NCBI GenBank assembly: GCA_030998225.1
Contig: JAPYXD010000717.1
Span: 310,001 to 374,000 of the forward strand
From: Diplolepis rosae
Taxonomy: Eukaryota; Arthropoda; Insecta; Hymenoptera; Diplolepididae
Length of the DNA: 64,000 bases
Direction of reading: 5' to 3'
A model generated the notes under the pieces. The model was not told the origin of the DNA, did not search any database, and saw only the letters and a list, made by a program, of their open reading frames with translations. Of this stretch, positions 53,165 through 64,000 are shown in pieces. How positions within the stretch are numbered: position 1 is the stretch's first letter; every line of letters starts with the position of its first letter. The position numbers and the translations under genes are program-made.

Positions 53165-55154
53165 TGTTACTAGCAATGATGTTTTATTGAGATTAATTAC
53201 ACTTTAAACTACGTAGAAACAAAATCAAACGTGAAAATCCTTATCGTGGACTGTCATAATAGTTCACAGGAACTGTCCACACGGACAGAAACTGACATAG
53301 ACGGACAAATCTCATATAAAAGAAATAAAGTTTTAGAGCTGATAATGTTACTAGCAATGATGTTTTATTGAGATTAATTACACTATAAACTACTTAGAAA
53401 CAAAATCAAACGTGAAAATATCTATCGTGGACTGTCATAATAGTTCACAGGAGCTGTCCGCACGTATAGAAACTGACGTAGACGGTGAATTCTCATATAA
53501 AATGAATAATATTTTAGAGTTAATAATGTTACTAGTAATGATGTTTCATTCAGATTAATTACATCTTAAACTACTTAGAACCAAAATAAAACATAAAAAT
53601 ATCTATGGTGGACTGTCATAAAATTGAACAGGAACTGTCCACACGTATAGAAACAGACATAGAAGGTGAATTTTCATATTAAAGAAATAATGTTTTAGAG
53701 CTAATAATGTTACTAGCAATGATGTTTTATTGAGGTTCATTACACTATAAACTACTTAGAAACAAAATCAAACGTTAAAATATCTATCGTGGACTGTCAT
53801 AACAGTTCACAGGAACTGTCCACACGTATAGAAAAGGACATAGACGGTGAATTCTCATATAAAAGAAATAATGTTTGAGAGCTAATAATGTTACTAGTCA
53901 TGATGTTTTATTCCGATTAATTACATTTCGAATTACTTAGAAACAAAATCAAACGTGAAAATATCTATGGTGGACTGTTATAAGATTGCACAGGAAATGT
54001 CCACACGTATAGAAACTGACATAGACCGTGAATTCTCATATAAAATAAATAACGTTTTAGAGCTAATAATGTTACTAGCAATTATGTTTTATTCCGATTA
54101 ATTACACTATAAACTACGCAGAAACAAAATCAAACGTGAAAATCTCTATCGTGGACTGTTATAATATTGCACAGGAACTGTCCACACGTATGGAAAAGGA
54201 CATAGAAGGTGAATTTTCATATTAAAGAAATAATGTTTTAGAGCTAATAATGTTACTAGCAATGATGTTTTATTGAGATTCATTAAACTTTAAACTACGT
54301 AGAAACAAAATCAAACGTGAAAATCCTTATCGTGGACTGTCATAACAGTTCACAGGAACTGTCCACAAGTATAGAAACAGACATAGACAGTGAATTCTCA
54401 TATAAAAGAAGTAAAGTTTTAGAGCTAATAATGTTACTAGTAATGCTGCTTTATTCAGATTAATTGCATTGTATACTACTTAGAAACAGAATCAAACATA
54501 AAATATCCATGGTGGACTGTCATAAAATTGCACAGGAACTGTCCACACGTATAGAAACAGACATAGAAGGTGAATTCTCATATAAAACAAATAAAATTTC
54601 AGAGATAATAGTGTTACTAGCAATGATGTTTTATTCTGACTAATTACTTTATAAACTACTTAGAACCAAAATCAAACGTGAAAATATCTATCGTGGACTG
54701 TCATAACATTGCACAGGAACTGTCCACACGTATAGAAACAGACATAGAAGGTGAAATCTCATATAAAATAAATAATTTTTTAGAGCTAATAATGTTACTA
54801 GTAATGATGTTTTATTCCTATTAGTTATTTTATAAACTACTTAGAACCAAAATCAAAATTAAAAATATCAATGGTGGGCTGTCATAACATTGCACAGGAA
54901 CTGTCCACACGTATAGAAACAGACGTAGACGGTGAATTATCATATTGAAGACAAAATGTTTTAGAGCTAATAATGTTACTAGCAATGATGTTTTATTGAG
55001 ATTAATTACACTTTAAACTACGTAGAAACAAAATCAAACGTGAAAATCCTTATCGTGGACTGTCATAATAGTTCACAGGAACTGTCCACACGGATAGAAA
55101 CTGACATAGACGGTCAAATCTCATATAAAAGAAATAAAGTTTTAGAGCTGATAA
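53165..55154 (+). repeat. 11-monomer higher-order repeat, copy 1 (1,990 bp)
   Basis: Pairs of landmarks separated by exactly 1,990 bp define it: 'ccttatcg' at 53,239/55,229, 54,325/56,315 and 55,048/57,038; 'tattgagg' at 53,728/55,718; 'acgcag' at 54,116/56,106. The left edge is placed where the units at 53,150 (gaagacataatg) and 55,140 (aaagaaataaag) stop differing. Confidence 0.9.
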
Positions 55155-57144
55155 TGTTACTAGCAATGATGTCTTATTGAGATTAATTACACTTTAAACT
55201 ACGTAGAAACAAAATCAAACGTGAAAATCCTTATCGTGGACTGTCATAATAGTTCACAGGAACTGTCCACACGGACAGAAACTGACATAGACGGTCAAAT
55301 CTCATATAAAAGAAATAAAGTTTTAGAGCTGATAATGTTACTAGCAATGATGTTTTATTGAGATTAATTACACTATAAACTACTTAGAAACAAAATCAAA
55401 CGTGAAAATATCTATCGTGGACTGTCATAATAGTTCACAGGAGCTGTCCGCACGTATAGAAACTGACGTAGACGGTGAATTCTCATATAAAATGAATAAT
55501 ATTTTAGAGTTAATAATGTTACTAGTAATGATGTTTCATTCAGATTAATTACATCTTAAACTACTTAGAACCAAAATAAAACATAAAAATATCTATGGTG
55601 GACTGTCATAAAATTGAACAGGAACTGTCCACACGTATAGAAACAGACATAGAAGGTGAATTTTCATATTAAAGAAATAATGTTTTAGAGCTAATAATGT
55701 TACTAGCAATGATGTTTTATTGAGGTTCATTACACTATAAACTACTTAGAAACAAAATCAAACGTTAAAATATCTATCGTGGACTGTCATAACAGTTCAC
55801 AGGAACTGTCCACACGTATAGAAACGGACATAGACGGTGAATTCTCATATAAAAGAAATAATGTTTGAGAGCTAATAATGTTACTAGTCATGATGTTTTA
55901 TTCCGATTAATTACATTTCGAATTACTTAGAAACAAAATCAAACGTGAAAATATCTATGGTGGACTGTTATAAGATTGCACAGGAAATGTCCACACGTAT
56001 AGAAACTGACATAGACCGTGAATTCTCATATAAAATAAATAACGTTTTAGAGCTAATAATGTTACTAGCAATTATGTTTTATTCCGATTAATTACACTAT
56101 AAACTACGCAGAAACAAAATCAAACGTGAAAATCTCTATCGTGGACTGTTATAATATTGCACAGGAACTGTCCACACGTATGGAAAAGGACATAGAAGGT
56201 GAATTTTCATATTAAAGAAATAATGTTTTAGAGCTAATAATGTTACTAGCAATGATGTTTTATTGAGATTAATTACACTTTAAACTACGTAGAAACAAAA
56301 TCAAACGTGAAAATCCTTATCGTGGACTGTCATAACAGTTCACAGGAACTGTCCACAAGTATAGAAACAGACATAGACAGTGAATTCTCATATAAAAGAA
56401 GTAAAGTTTTAGAGCTAATAATGTTACTAGTAATGCTGCTTTATTCAGATTAATTGCATTGTATACTACTTAGAAACAGAATCAAACATAAAATATCCAT
56501 GGTGGACTGTCATAAAATTGCACAGGAACTGTCCACACGTATAGAAACAGACATAGAAGGTGAATTCTCATATAAAACAAATAAAATTTCAGAGATAATA
56601 GTGTTACTAGCAATGATGTTTTATTCTGACTAATTACTTTATAAACTACTTAGAACCAAAATCAAACGTGAAAATATCTATCGTGGACTGTCATAACATT
56701 GCACAGGAACTGTCCACATGGATAGAAACTGACATAGAGGGTGAAATCTCATATAAAATAAATAATTTTTTAGAGCTAATAATGTTACTAGTAATGATGT
56801 TTTATTCCTATTAGTTATTTTATAAACTACTTAGAACCAAAATCAAAATTAAAAATATCAATGGTGGGCTGTCATAACATTGCACAGGAACTGTCCACAC
56901 GTATAGAAACAGACGTAGACGGTGAATTATCATATTGAAGACAAAATGTTTTAGAGCTAATAATGTTACTAGCAATGATGTTTTATTGAGATTAATTACA
57001 CTTTAAACTACGTAGAAACAAAATCAAACGTGAAAATCCTTATCGTGGACTGTCATAATAGTTCACAGGAACTGTCCACACGGATAGAAACTGACATAGA
57101 CGGTCAAATCTCATATAAAAGAAATAAAGTTTTAGAGCTGATAA
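55155..57144 (+). repeat. 11-monomer higher-order repeat, copy 2
   Basis: This is in register with copy 1 throughout. Observed differences include 'gtcttattgag' for 'gttttattgag', 'gaaacggac' for 'gaaaaggac', 'tgagattaattacac' for 'tgagattcattaaac', and 'cacatggatag' for 'cacacgtatag'. After about 57,144 the register slips by one monomer. Confidence 0.9.
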
Positions 57145-58230
57145 TGTTACTAGCAATGATGTTTTATTGAGATTAATTACACTATAAACTACTTAGAAAC
57201 AAAATCAAACGTGAAAATATCTATCGTGGACTGTCATAATAGTTCACAGGAGCTGTCCGCACGTATAGAAACTGACGTAGACGGTGAATTCTCATATAAA
57301 ATGAATAATATTTTAGAGTTAATAATGTTACTAGTAATGATGTTTCATTCAGATTAATTACATCTTAAGCTACTTAGAACCAAAATAAAACATAAAAATA
57401 TCTATGGTGGACTGTCATAAAATTGAACAGGAACTGTCCACACGTACAGAAACAGACATAGAAGGTGAAATCTCATATAAAAGAAATAATGTTTTAGAGC
57501 TAATAATGTTACTAGTAATGATGTTTTATTCCTATTAGTTATTTTATAAACTACTTAGAACCAAAATCAAAATTAAAAATATCAATGGTGGGCTGTCATA
57601 ACATTGCACAGGAACTGTCCACACGTATAGAAACAGACGTAGACGGTGAATTCTCATATTGAAGACATAATGTTTTAGAGCTAATAATGTTACTAGCAAT
57701 GATGTTTTATTGAGATTAATTACACTTTAAACTACGTAGAAACAAAATCAAACGTGAAAATCCTTATCGTGGACTGTCATAATAGTTCACAGGAACTGTC
57801 CACACGGATAGAAACTGACATAGACGGTCAAATCTCATATAAAAGAAATAAAGTTTTAGAGCTGATAATGTTACTAGCAATGATGTCTTATTGAGATTAA
57901 TTACACTATAAACTACTTAGAAACAAAATCAAACGTGAAAATATCTATCGTGGACTGTCATAATAGTTCACAGGAGCTGTCCGCACGTATAGAAACTGAC
58001 GTAGACGGTGAATTCTCATATAAAATGAATAATATTTTAGAGTTAATAATGTTACTAGTAATGATGTTTCATTCAGATTAATTACATCTTAAACTACTTA
58101 GAACCAAAATAAAACATAAAAATATCTATGGTGGACTGTCATAAAATTGAACAGGATCTGTCCACACGTATAGAAACAGACATAGAAGGTGAATTTTCAT
58201 ATTAAAGAAATAATGTTTTAGAGCTAATAA
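56780..58230 (+). repeat. 724-bp four-monomer tandem repeat
   Basis: 'ccttatcg' at 57,038 and 57,762 and the 'actgacgtagacgg' unit at 57,274 and 57,998 are 724 bp apart. The unit runs from the 'attcctattagttatt' monomer through the 'aacataaaaatatctatgg' monomer. It overlaps the end of the 11-mer, so this 4-mer arose by a later exchange on top of it. Confidence 0.8.
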
Positions 58231-59259
58231 TGTTACTAGCAATGATGTTTTATTGAGGTTCATTACACTATAAACTACTTAGAAACAAAATCAAACGTTA
58301 AAATATCTATCGTGGACTGTCATAACAGTTCACAGGAACTGTCCACACGTATAGAAACGGACATAGACGGTGAATTCTCATATAAAAGAAATAATGTTTG
58401 AGAGCTAATAATTTTACTAGCAATTATGTTTTATTCCGATTAATTACACTATAAACTACGTAGAAACAAAATCAAACGTGAAAATCTCTATCGTGGACTG
58501 TTATAATATTGCACAGGAACTGTCCACACGTATGGAAAAGGACATAGAAGGTGAATTTTCATATTAAAGAAATAATGTTTTAGAGCTAATAATGTTACTA
58601 GCAATGATGTTTTATTGAGATTCATTAAACTATAAACTACTTAGAAACAAAATCAAACGAGATAATATCTATCGTGGACTGTCATAACAGTTCACATGAA
58701 CTGTCCACACGGATAGAAACTGACATAGACGGTCAAATCTCATATAAAAGAAATAATGTTTTAGAGCTAATAATGTTACTAGTAATGATGTTTTATTCCG
58801 ATTAATTACTTTATAAACTACTTAGAATCAAAATCACACTTGAACATATCCATTGTGCACGTCCGTAAAGTTGCACAGAAACTGTCCCCCCACGTATAGA
58901 AACGGACATGAACGAAGAATTCTTATATAAAAGAAATAAAGTTTTAGAGCTAATAATATTTCTAGTAATTATGTTTTATACTGATTAATTACATTTCAAA
59001 ACAATTAGAAACAAAATCAAACGTAAAAATATCTATGGTGGACTGTTATAAGATTGCACAGCAAAAATGTCCACACGTATAGAAACAGACATACACGGTG
59101 AATTCTCATATTAAAGAAATAATGTTTTAGAGGTAATAATGTTACTAGCAATGATGTTTTAATCTGATTAATTGCTTCATAAACTACTTAGAAACAAAAT
59201 CAAACGTTAAAATATCTATCGTGGACTGTCATAACAGTTCACTGGAACTGTCCACACGT

Positions 59260-60360
59260 ATAGAAACAGCCATAGACGGTGAATTCTCATATAAAAGAAA
59301 CATTGTTTTAGAGCTAATAATGTTACTAGTAATGAGGTTTTATTCCGAATAATTACTTTATAAACTACTTAGAAACAAAATCACACGTGAACATATCCAT
59401 TGTGCACGTCCGTAAACTTGCACAGCAACTGTCCCCCCACGTATAGAAACGGACATGAACGAAGAATTCTTATATAAAATAAATAAAGTTTTAGAGCTAA
59501 TAATATTTCTAGTAATTATGTTTTATACTGATTACTTACATTTCGAATTGCTTAGAAACAAAATCAAACGTGAAAATATCTATGGTGGACTGTTATAAGA
59601 TTGCACAGGGACTGTCCACACGTATAGACACAGACATAGACCGTGAATTCTCATATAAAATGAATAATGTTTTTGATCTAATATGTTTACTAGTAATGAT
59701 GTTTTATTCTGACTAATTACTTTATAAACTACTTAGACCCAAAATCAAACGTAGAAATATCTATGGTGGGCTGTCATAAAACTTCACAGGATCTGTCCGC
59801 ACGTATGGAAACAGACATAGATGGTGAATTCTCATATAAAAGAAATAAAGTTTTAGAGCTAATAATATTTCTGGTAATGATGTTTTATTCTGATTAATTA
59901 CATTTCGAATTACTTAGAAACAAAATGAAAAGTAAAAATATCTATGGTGGGCTGTCATAACATTGCACAGGAACTGTCCACACGTATAGAAACAGACATA
60001 GACGGTGAATTCTCATATAAAATGAATAATGTTTTTGATCTAATATTGTTACTAGTAATGATGTTTTATTCCAATTAATTACATTATAATCTACTTAGAA
60101 AAGAATTAAACGTGAACGTATTCAAGGTGTGCGTCCCTAAAATTGCACATAAACTGTCCCCCTTCGTATAGAAACGGACATGGAAGAAGAATTCTTATAT
60201 GAAAGAAATAAAGTTTTAGATCTTTTAATATTTCTAGTCATGATGTTTTGTTCCTATTAATTACATTTCAAAACAATTAGAAACAAAATCAAACGTAAAA
60301 ATATCTATGGTGGACTGTTATGATATTGCACAGGAACTCTCCACACGTATGGAAAAGGAC
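59260..60360 (+). repeat. Block with displaced copies at 61.6-63.1 kb
   Basis: 'aatgaggttttattccgaa' at 59,331 and 61,687 gives an offset of 2,356 bp; 'ctggtaatga' at 59,871 and 62,591 and 'ttcaaggtgtgcg' at 60,121 and 62,841 give 2,720 bp. The extra 364 bp (two monomers) lies near 62,080-62,350 in the right copy and consists of units matching 58,790-59,000. Confidence 0.75.
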
Positions 60361-61570
60361 ATAGAAGGTGAATTTTCATATTAAAGAAATAATGTTTTAG
60401 AGCTAATAATGTTACTAGCAATGATGTTTTATTGAGGTTCATTACACTATAAACTACTTAGAAGCAAAATCAAACGTTAAAATATCTATCGTGGACTGTC
60501 ATAACAGTTCACAGGAGCTGTCCACACGTATAGAAAAGGACAAAGACGGTGAATTCTCATATAAAAGAAATAATGTTTGAGAGCTAATAATGTTACTAGT
60601 CATGATGTTTTATTCCGATTAATTACATTTCGAATTACTTAGAAACAAAATCAAACGTAAAAATATCTATGGTGGACTGTTATAAGATTGCACAGGAAAT
60701 GTCCACACGTATAGAAACAGACATACACGGTGAATTTTCATATTAAAGAAATAATGTTTTAGAGCTAATAATGTTACTAGCAATGATGTTTTATTGAGGT
60801 TCATTACACTATAAACTACTTAGAAGCAAAATCAAACGTTAAAATATCTATCGTGGACTGTCATAACAGTTCACAGGAGCTGTCCACACGTATAGAAAAG
60901 GACAAAGACGGTGAATTCTCATATAAAAGAAATAATGTTTGAGAGCTAATAATGTTACTAGTCATGATGTTTTATTCCGATTAATTACATTTCGAATTAC
61001 TTAGAAACAAAATCAAACGTAAAAATATCTATGGTGGACTGTTATGATATTGCACAGGAACTGTCCACACGTATGGAAAAGGACATAGAAGGTGAATTTT
61101 CATATTAAAGAAATAATGTTTTAGAGCTAATAATGTTACTAGCAATGATGTTTTATTGAGGTTCATTACACTATAAACTACTTAGAAGCAAAATCAAACG
61201 TTAAAATATCTATCGTGGACTGTCATAACAGTTCACAGGAGCTGTCCACACGTATAGAAAAGGACAAAGACGGTGAATTCTCATATAAAAGAAATAATGT
61301 TTGAGAGCTAATAATGTTACTAGTCATGATGTTTTATTCCGATTAATTACATTTCGAATTACTTAGAAACAAAATCAAACGTGAAAATATCTATGGTGGA
61401 CTGTTATGATATTGCACAGGAACTGTCCACACGTATGGAAAAGGACATAGAAGGTGAATTTTCATATTAAAGAAATAATGTTTTAGAGCTAATAATGTTA
61501 CTAGCAATGATGTTTTATTGAGGTTCATTACACTATAAACTACTTAGTAACAAAATCAAACGTTAAAATA
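60300..61570 (+). repeat. 362-bp dimer amplified ~3.5 times
   Basis: 'tattgagg' occurs at 60,430, 60,792, 61,154 and 61,516, exactly 362 bp apart. Each dimer pairs a 'gaggttcattacactataa' monomer carrying 'ggagctgtccacacg' and 'gaaaaggacaaagac' with a 'tgtttgagagctaataatg' monomer ending in 'ttacatttcgaattac'. The rare 'ggacaaagac' is shared by all copies. The third boundary unit has 'agattgcac' in one copy and 'atattgcac' in others. Confidence 0.9.
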
Positions 61571-61615
61571 TCTATGGTGGACTGTTATAATATTGCACAG
61601 GAACTGTCCACAAGT

Positions 61616-63080
61616 ATAGAAACAGACATAGACGGTGAATTCTCATATAAAAGAAACATTGTTTTAGAGCTAATAATGTTACTAGTAATGAGGTTTTATT
61701 CCGAATAATTACTTTATAAACTACTTAGAAACAAAATCACACGTGAACATATCCATTGTGCACGTCCGTAAACTTGCACAGCAACTGTCCCCCCACGTAT
61801 AGAAACGGACATGAACGAAGAATTCTTATATAAAATAAATAAAGTTTTAGAGCTAATAATATTTCTAGTAATTATGTTTTATACTGATTACTTACATTTC
61901 GAATTGCTTAGAAACAAAATCAAACGTGAAAATATCTATGGTGGACTGTTATAAGATTGCACAGGGACTGTCCACACGTATAGACACAGACATAGACCGT
62001 GAATTCTCATATAAATTGAATAATGTTTTTGATCTAATATGTTTACTAGTAATGATGTTTTATTCCGATTAATTACTTTATAAACTACTTAGAATCAAAA
62101 TCACACTTGAACATATCCATTGTGCACGTCCGTAAAGTTGCACAGAAACTGTCCCCCCACGTATAGAAACGGACATGAACGAAGAATTCTTATATAAAAG
62201 AAATAAAGTTTTAGAGCTAACAGTATATCTAGCAATTATGTTTAATACTGATTAATTACATTTCGAATTGCTTAGAAACAAAATCAAAAGTGGAAATATC
62301 TATGGTGGACTGTTTTAAGATTGCACAAGAAATGTCCACACGTATAGAAACAGAAATAGACGGTGAATTCTCATATAAAATTAATAATGTTTTTGATCTA
62401 ATATGTTTACTAGTAATGATGTTTTATTCTGACTAATTACTTTGTAAACTACTTAGACCCAAAACCAAACGTAGAAATATCTATGGTGGGCTGTCATAAA
62501 ACTTCACAGGAACTGTCCGCACGTATGGAAACAGACATAGATGGTGAATTCTCATATAAAAGAAATAAAGTTTTATAGCTAATAATATTTCTGGTAATGA
62601 TGTTTTATTCTGATTAATTACATTTCGAATTACTTAGGAACAAAATGAAAAGTAAAAATATCTATGGTGGGCTGTCATAACATTGCACAGGAACTGTCCA
62701 CACGTATAGAAACAGACATAGACGGTGAATTCTCATATAAAATGAATAATGTTTTTGATCTAATATTGTTACTAGTAATGATGTTTTATTCCAATTAATT
62801 ACATTATAATCTACTTAGAAAAAAATTAAACGTGAACGTATTCAAGGTGTGCGTCCCTAACATTGCACAGAAACTGTCCCCCTTCGTATAGAAACGGACA
62901 TGGAAGAAGAATTCTTATATGAAAGAAATAAAGTTTGAGATCTTATAATATTTCTAGTCATGATGTTTTGTTCCGATTAATTACATTTCAAAACAATTAG
63001 AAACAAAATCAAACGTAAAAATATCTATGGTGGACTGTTATGATATTGCACAGGAACTGTCCACACGTATGGAAAAGGAC
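61616..63080 (+). repeat. Right copies of the 59.26-60.36 kb block
   Basis: This matches 59,260-59,690 first (offset 2,356), then, after two inserted monomers, 59,640-60,360 (offset 2,720). Private changes include 'ataaattgaataatg' for 'ataaaatgaataatg', 'ctaacagtatatctag' near 62,217, and 'aaagtttgagatc' for 'aaagttttagatc' near 62,930. Confidence 0.75.
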
Positions 63081-63740
63081 ATAGAAGGTGAATTCTCATA
63101 TAAAATAAATAATGTTTTAGAGTTAATAATGTTACTAGCAATGATGTTTTATTGAGATTAATTACACTATAAACTACTTAGAAACAAAATCAAACGTGAA
63201 AATATCTATCGTGGACTGTCATAACATTGCAGAGGAACTGTCCACATGGATAGAAACTGACATAGACGGTCAAATCTCATATAAAAGAAATAATGTTTTA
63301 GAGCTGATAATGTTATTAGCAATGATGTTCTATTCCTATTAATTACTTTATAAACTAATTAGAACCAAAACCAAACGTAGAAATATCTATGGTGGGCTGT
63401 CATAAAATTTCACAGGAACTGTCCACACGTATAGAAACAGACATAGACAGTGAATTCTCATATAAAAGAAGTAAAGTATTAGATCTAATAATGTTACTAG
63501 TAATGATGCTTTATTCTGATTAATTACATTATATACTACTTAGAAACAGAATCAAAAATAAAATATCTATGGTGGACTGTCATAAAATTGCACAGGAACT
63601 GTCCACACGTATAGAAACAGACATAGAAGGTGAATTCTCATATAAAACAAATAAAATTTCAGAGATAAAAGTGTTACTAGCAATGATGTTTTATTCTGAC
63701 TAATTACTTTATAAACTACTTAGAACCAAAACCAAACGTA

Positions 63741-63921
63741 AAAATATCTATGGTGGGCTGTCATAACATTGCACAGGAACTATCCACACGTATAGAAACT
63801 GACATAGACGGTGAATTCTCATATAAAATAAATAATGTTTTAGAGCTAATAATGTTACTAGCAATGATGTTTTATTGAGATTAATTACACTATAAACTAC
63901 GTAGAAACAAAATCAAACGTG
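63741..63921 (+). repeat. Representative 181-bp monomer
   Basis: This unit is close to the consensus of the right-hand 50 kb. The EcoRI site lies at 63,823-63,828. A consensus assembled by eye and counted by hand gives A 72, T 55, G 28, C 26 in 181 bases, so 30% G+C with A exceeding T on this strand. That consensus has four CpG sites (in cacgtat, gacggtg, ttccgat and aaacgtg), against about four expected from base composition. Variation is concentrated at a few positions: gggctg or ggactg, cataacattg or cataaaattg, acgg or aagg before the EcoRI site, agtaatg or agcaatg, and the bases just before ttaattac. Confidence 0.9.
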
Positions 63922-64000
63922 AAAATCTCTATCGTGGACTGTCATAATAGTTCACAGGAACTGTACACACGGATAGAAACTGACATAGACTGTCAAATCA

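Larger units (their letters stand above)
49841..58420 (+). repeat. Subarray V: 11-mer repeat in an older 18-mer spacing
   Basis: The variant 'aaaatccttatcgtgg' marks this part (49,984; 53,239; 54,325; 55,048; 55,229; 56,315; 57,038; 57,762). Pairs separated by exactly 1,990 bp (11 monomers) recur, while an older spacing of 3,255 bp (18 monomers) links about 49.7-51.0 kb to 53.0-54.2 kb. The variant 'cagacgtagacggtg' and the stop-bearing 'catattgaagac' are also characteristic. There is no gene in it. Confidence 0.75.
1..64000 (+). repeat. Satellite array, ~181-bp monomer, spans the window
   Basis: The same unit recurs head to tail from the first base to the last, about 350 times. Ordered landmarks in each unit are: a 'ctatggtgggctgtcataa'-like block, 'gcacaggaactgtccacac', 'cgtatagaaac', 'gacatagacggtgaattctc', 'ttttagagctaataatg', 'ttactagtaatgatg', 'ttccgattaattac' and 'aactacttagaaac'. 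Spacing between successive ctgtcc blocks is 182-185 bp in the first 13 kb and 180-181 bp afterwards. I saw no inverted monomer and no inserted foreign sequence. Nucleosome-sized, A+T-rich, one-direction arrays with higher-order repeats are the usual form of eukaryotic centromeric or pericentromeric satellites; the centromere role is inference. No family name is assigned. Confidence 0.97.
58421..64000 (+). repeat. Subarray VI: dimer amplification and dispersed copies
   Basis: A dimeric 362-bp unit is amplified at 60.3-61.57 kb. Flanking stretches are duplicated with larger spacings: 59.26-59.69 kb matches 61.62-62.05 kb (offset 2,356) and 59.64-60.36 kb matches 62.36-63.08 kb (offset 2,720). 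The last 0.9 kb returns to units like those of subarrays III and IV. The array runs off the window edge in mid-monomer. Confidence 0.7.

Noticed and set aside
1..64000. CRISPR array, because of regular repeats
   Set aside because: The repeated part is the entire 181-bp unit; there are no unique spacers between short identical repeats, and no cas-like genes nearby.
1..64000. Decayed protein-coding gene with internal 60-residue repeats
   Set aside because: The left 13 kb has unit lengths that are not multiples of three, all subarrays contain in-frame stops, and evolution proceeds by whole-unit and block duplication without sign of frame keeping.
1..64000. Human alpha satellite or Arabidopsis CEN180
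   Set aside because: Unit length is similar, but the sequence shares none of the recognisable blocks of these families beyond a degenerate CENP-B-box-like stretch in one class.
1..64000. LTR, LINE or DNA transposon insertion, telomere repeats, tRNA or rRNA genes
   Set aside because: I looked for breaks in monomer periodicity and found only truncated or duplicated monomers. No terminal repeats, target-site duplications, telomeric motifs or RNA gene signatures were seen.

Overview
The whole 64 kb window is one uninterrupted tandem satellite DNA array. I found no gene, RNA gene, transposon or single-copy sequence. The unit is about 181 bp (180-185), A+T-rich (30% G+C in a consensus counted by hand), and all of the roughly 350 monomers run in the same orientation. 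Most carry an EcoRI site (gaattc) in a fixed position. Monomer size, composition, length and nested higher-order repeats are typical of a eukaryotic centromeric or pericentromeric satellite. I cannot name the species: the monomer is not human alpha satellite or Arabidopsis CEN180, and I do not recognise it as any other satellite I know.

Layout. Positions 1 to about 13.05 kb hold subarray I, with monomers of mostly 182-185 bp that carry extra bases after the gtccacac block; large units recur about 3.8-4.3 kb apart. From about 13.05 to 26.54 kb lies subarray II, with 180-181 bp monomers, many intermixed variants and short local amplifications (360-bp dimers, a 1,252-bp spaced duplication). From 26.54 to about 43.3 kb lies subarray III, built from four related multi-kilobase copies: a 3,798-bp 21-mer, a shortened second copy, and two later copies offset from each other by 2,350 bp. 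From 43.3 to 49.84 kb lies subarray IV (a 1,626-bp 9-mer twice, a 543-bp trimer twice). From 49.84 to 58.42 kb lies subarray V (a 1,990-bp 11-mer twice, inside an older 3,255-bp spacing, then a 724-bp 4-mer). From 58.42 to 64 kb lies subarray VI (a 362-bp dimer about 3.5 times, plus dispersed duplications).

The pieces do not work together as genes do. The history visible here is repeated unequal exchange at many scales, with a few illegitimate events: five distinct truncated monomer types, one out-of-register 283-bp duplication, and one local rewrite that made a 14-bp perfect palindrome. A degenerate CENP-B-box-like motif recurs in one monomer class. Open frames of 60-108 codons occur because the 180-bp monomer is a multiple of three with a single in-frame stop; I do not call them genes. 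I found no undescribed biochemical system; what merits a second look is the architecture of the array. All offsets were read by eye from matching landmarks and may be off by a base or two.
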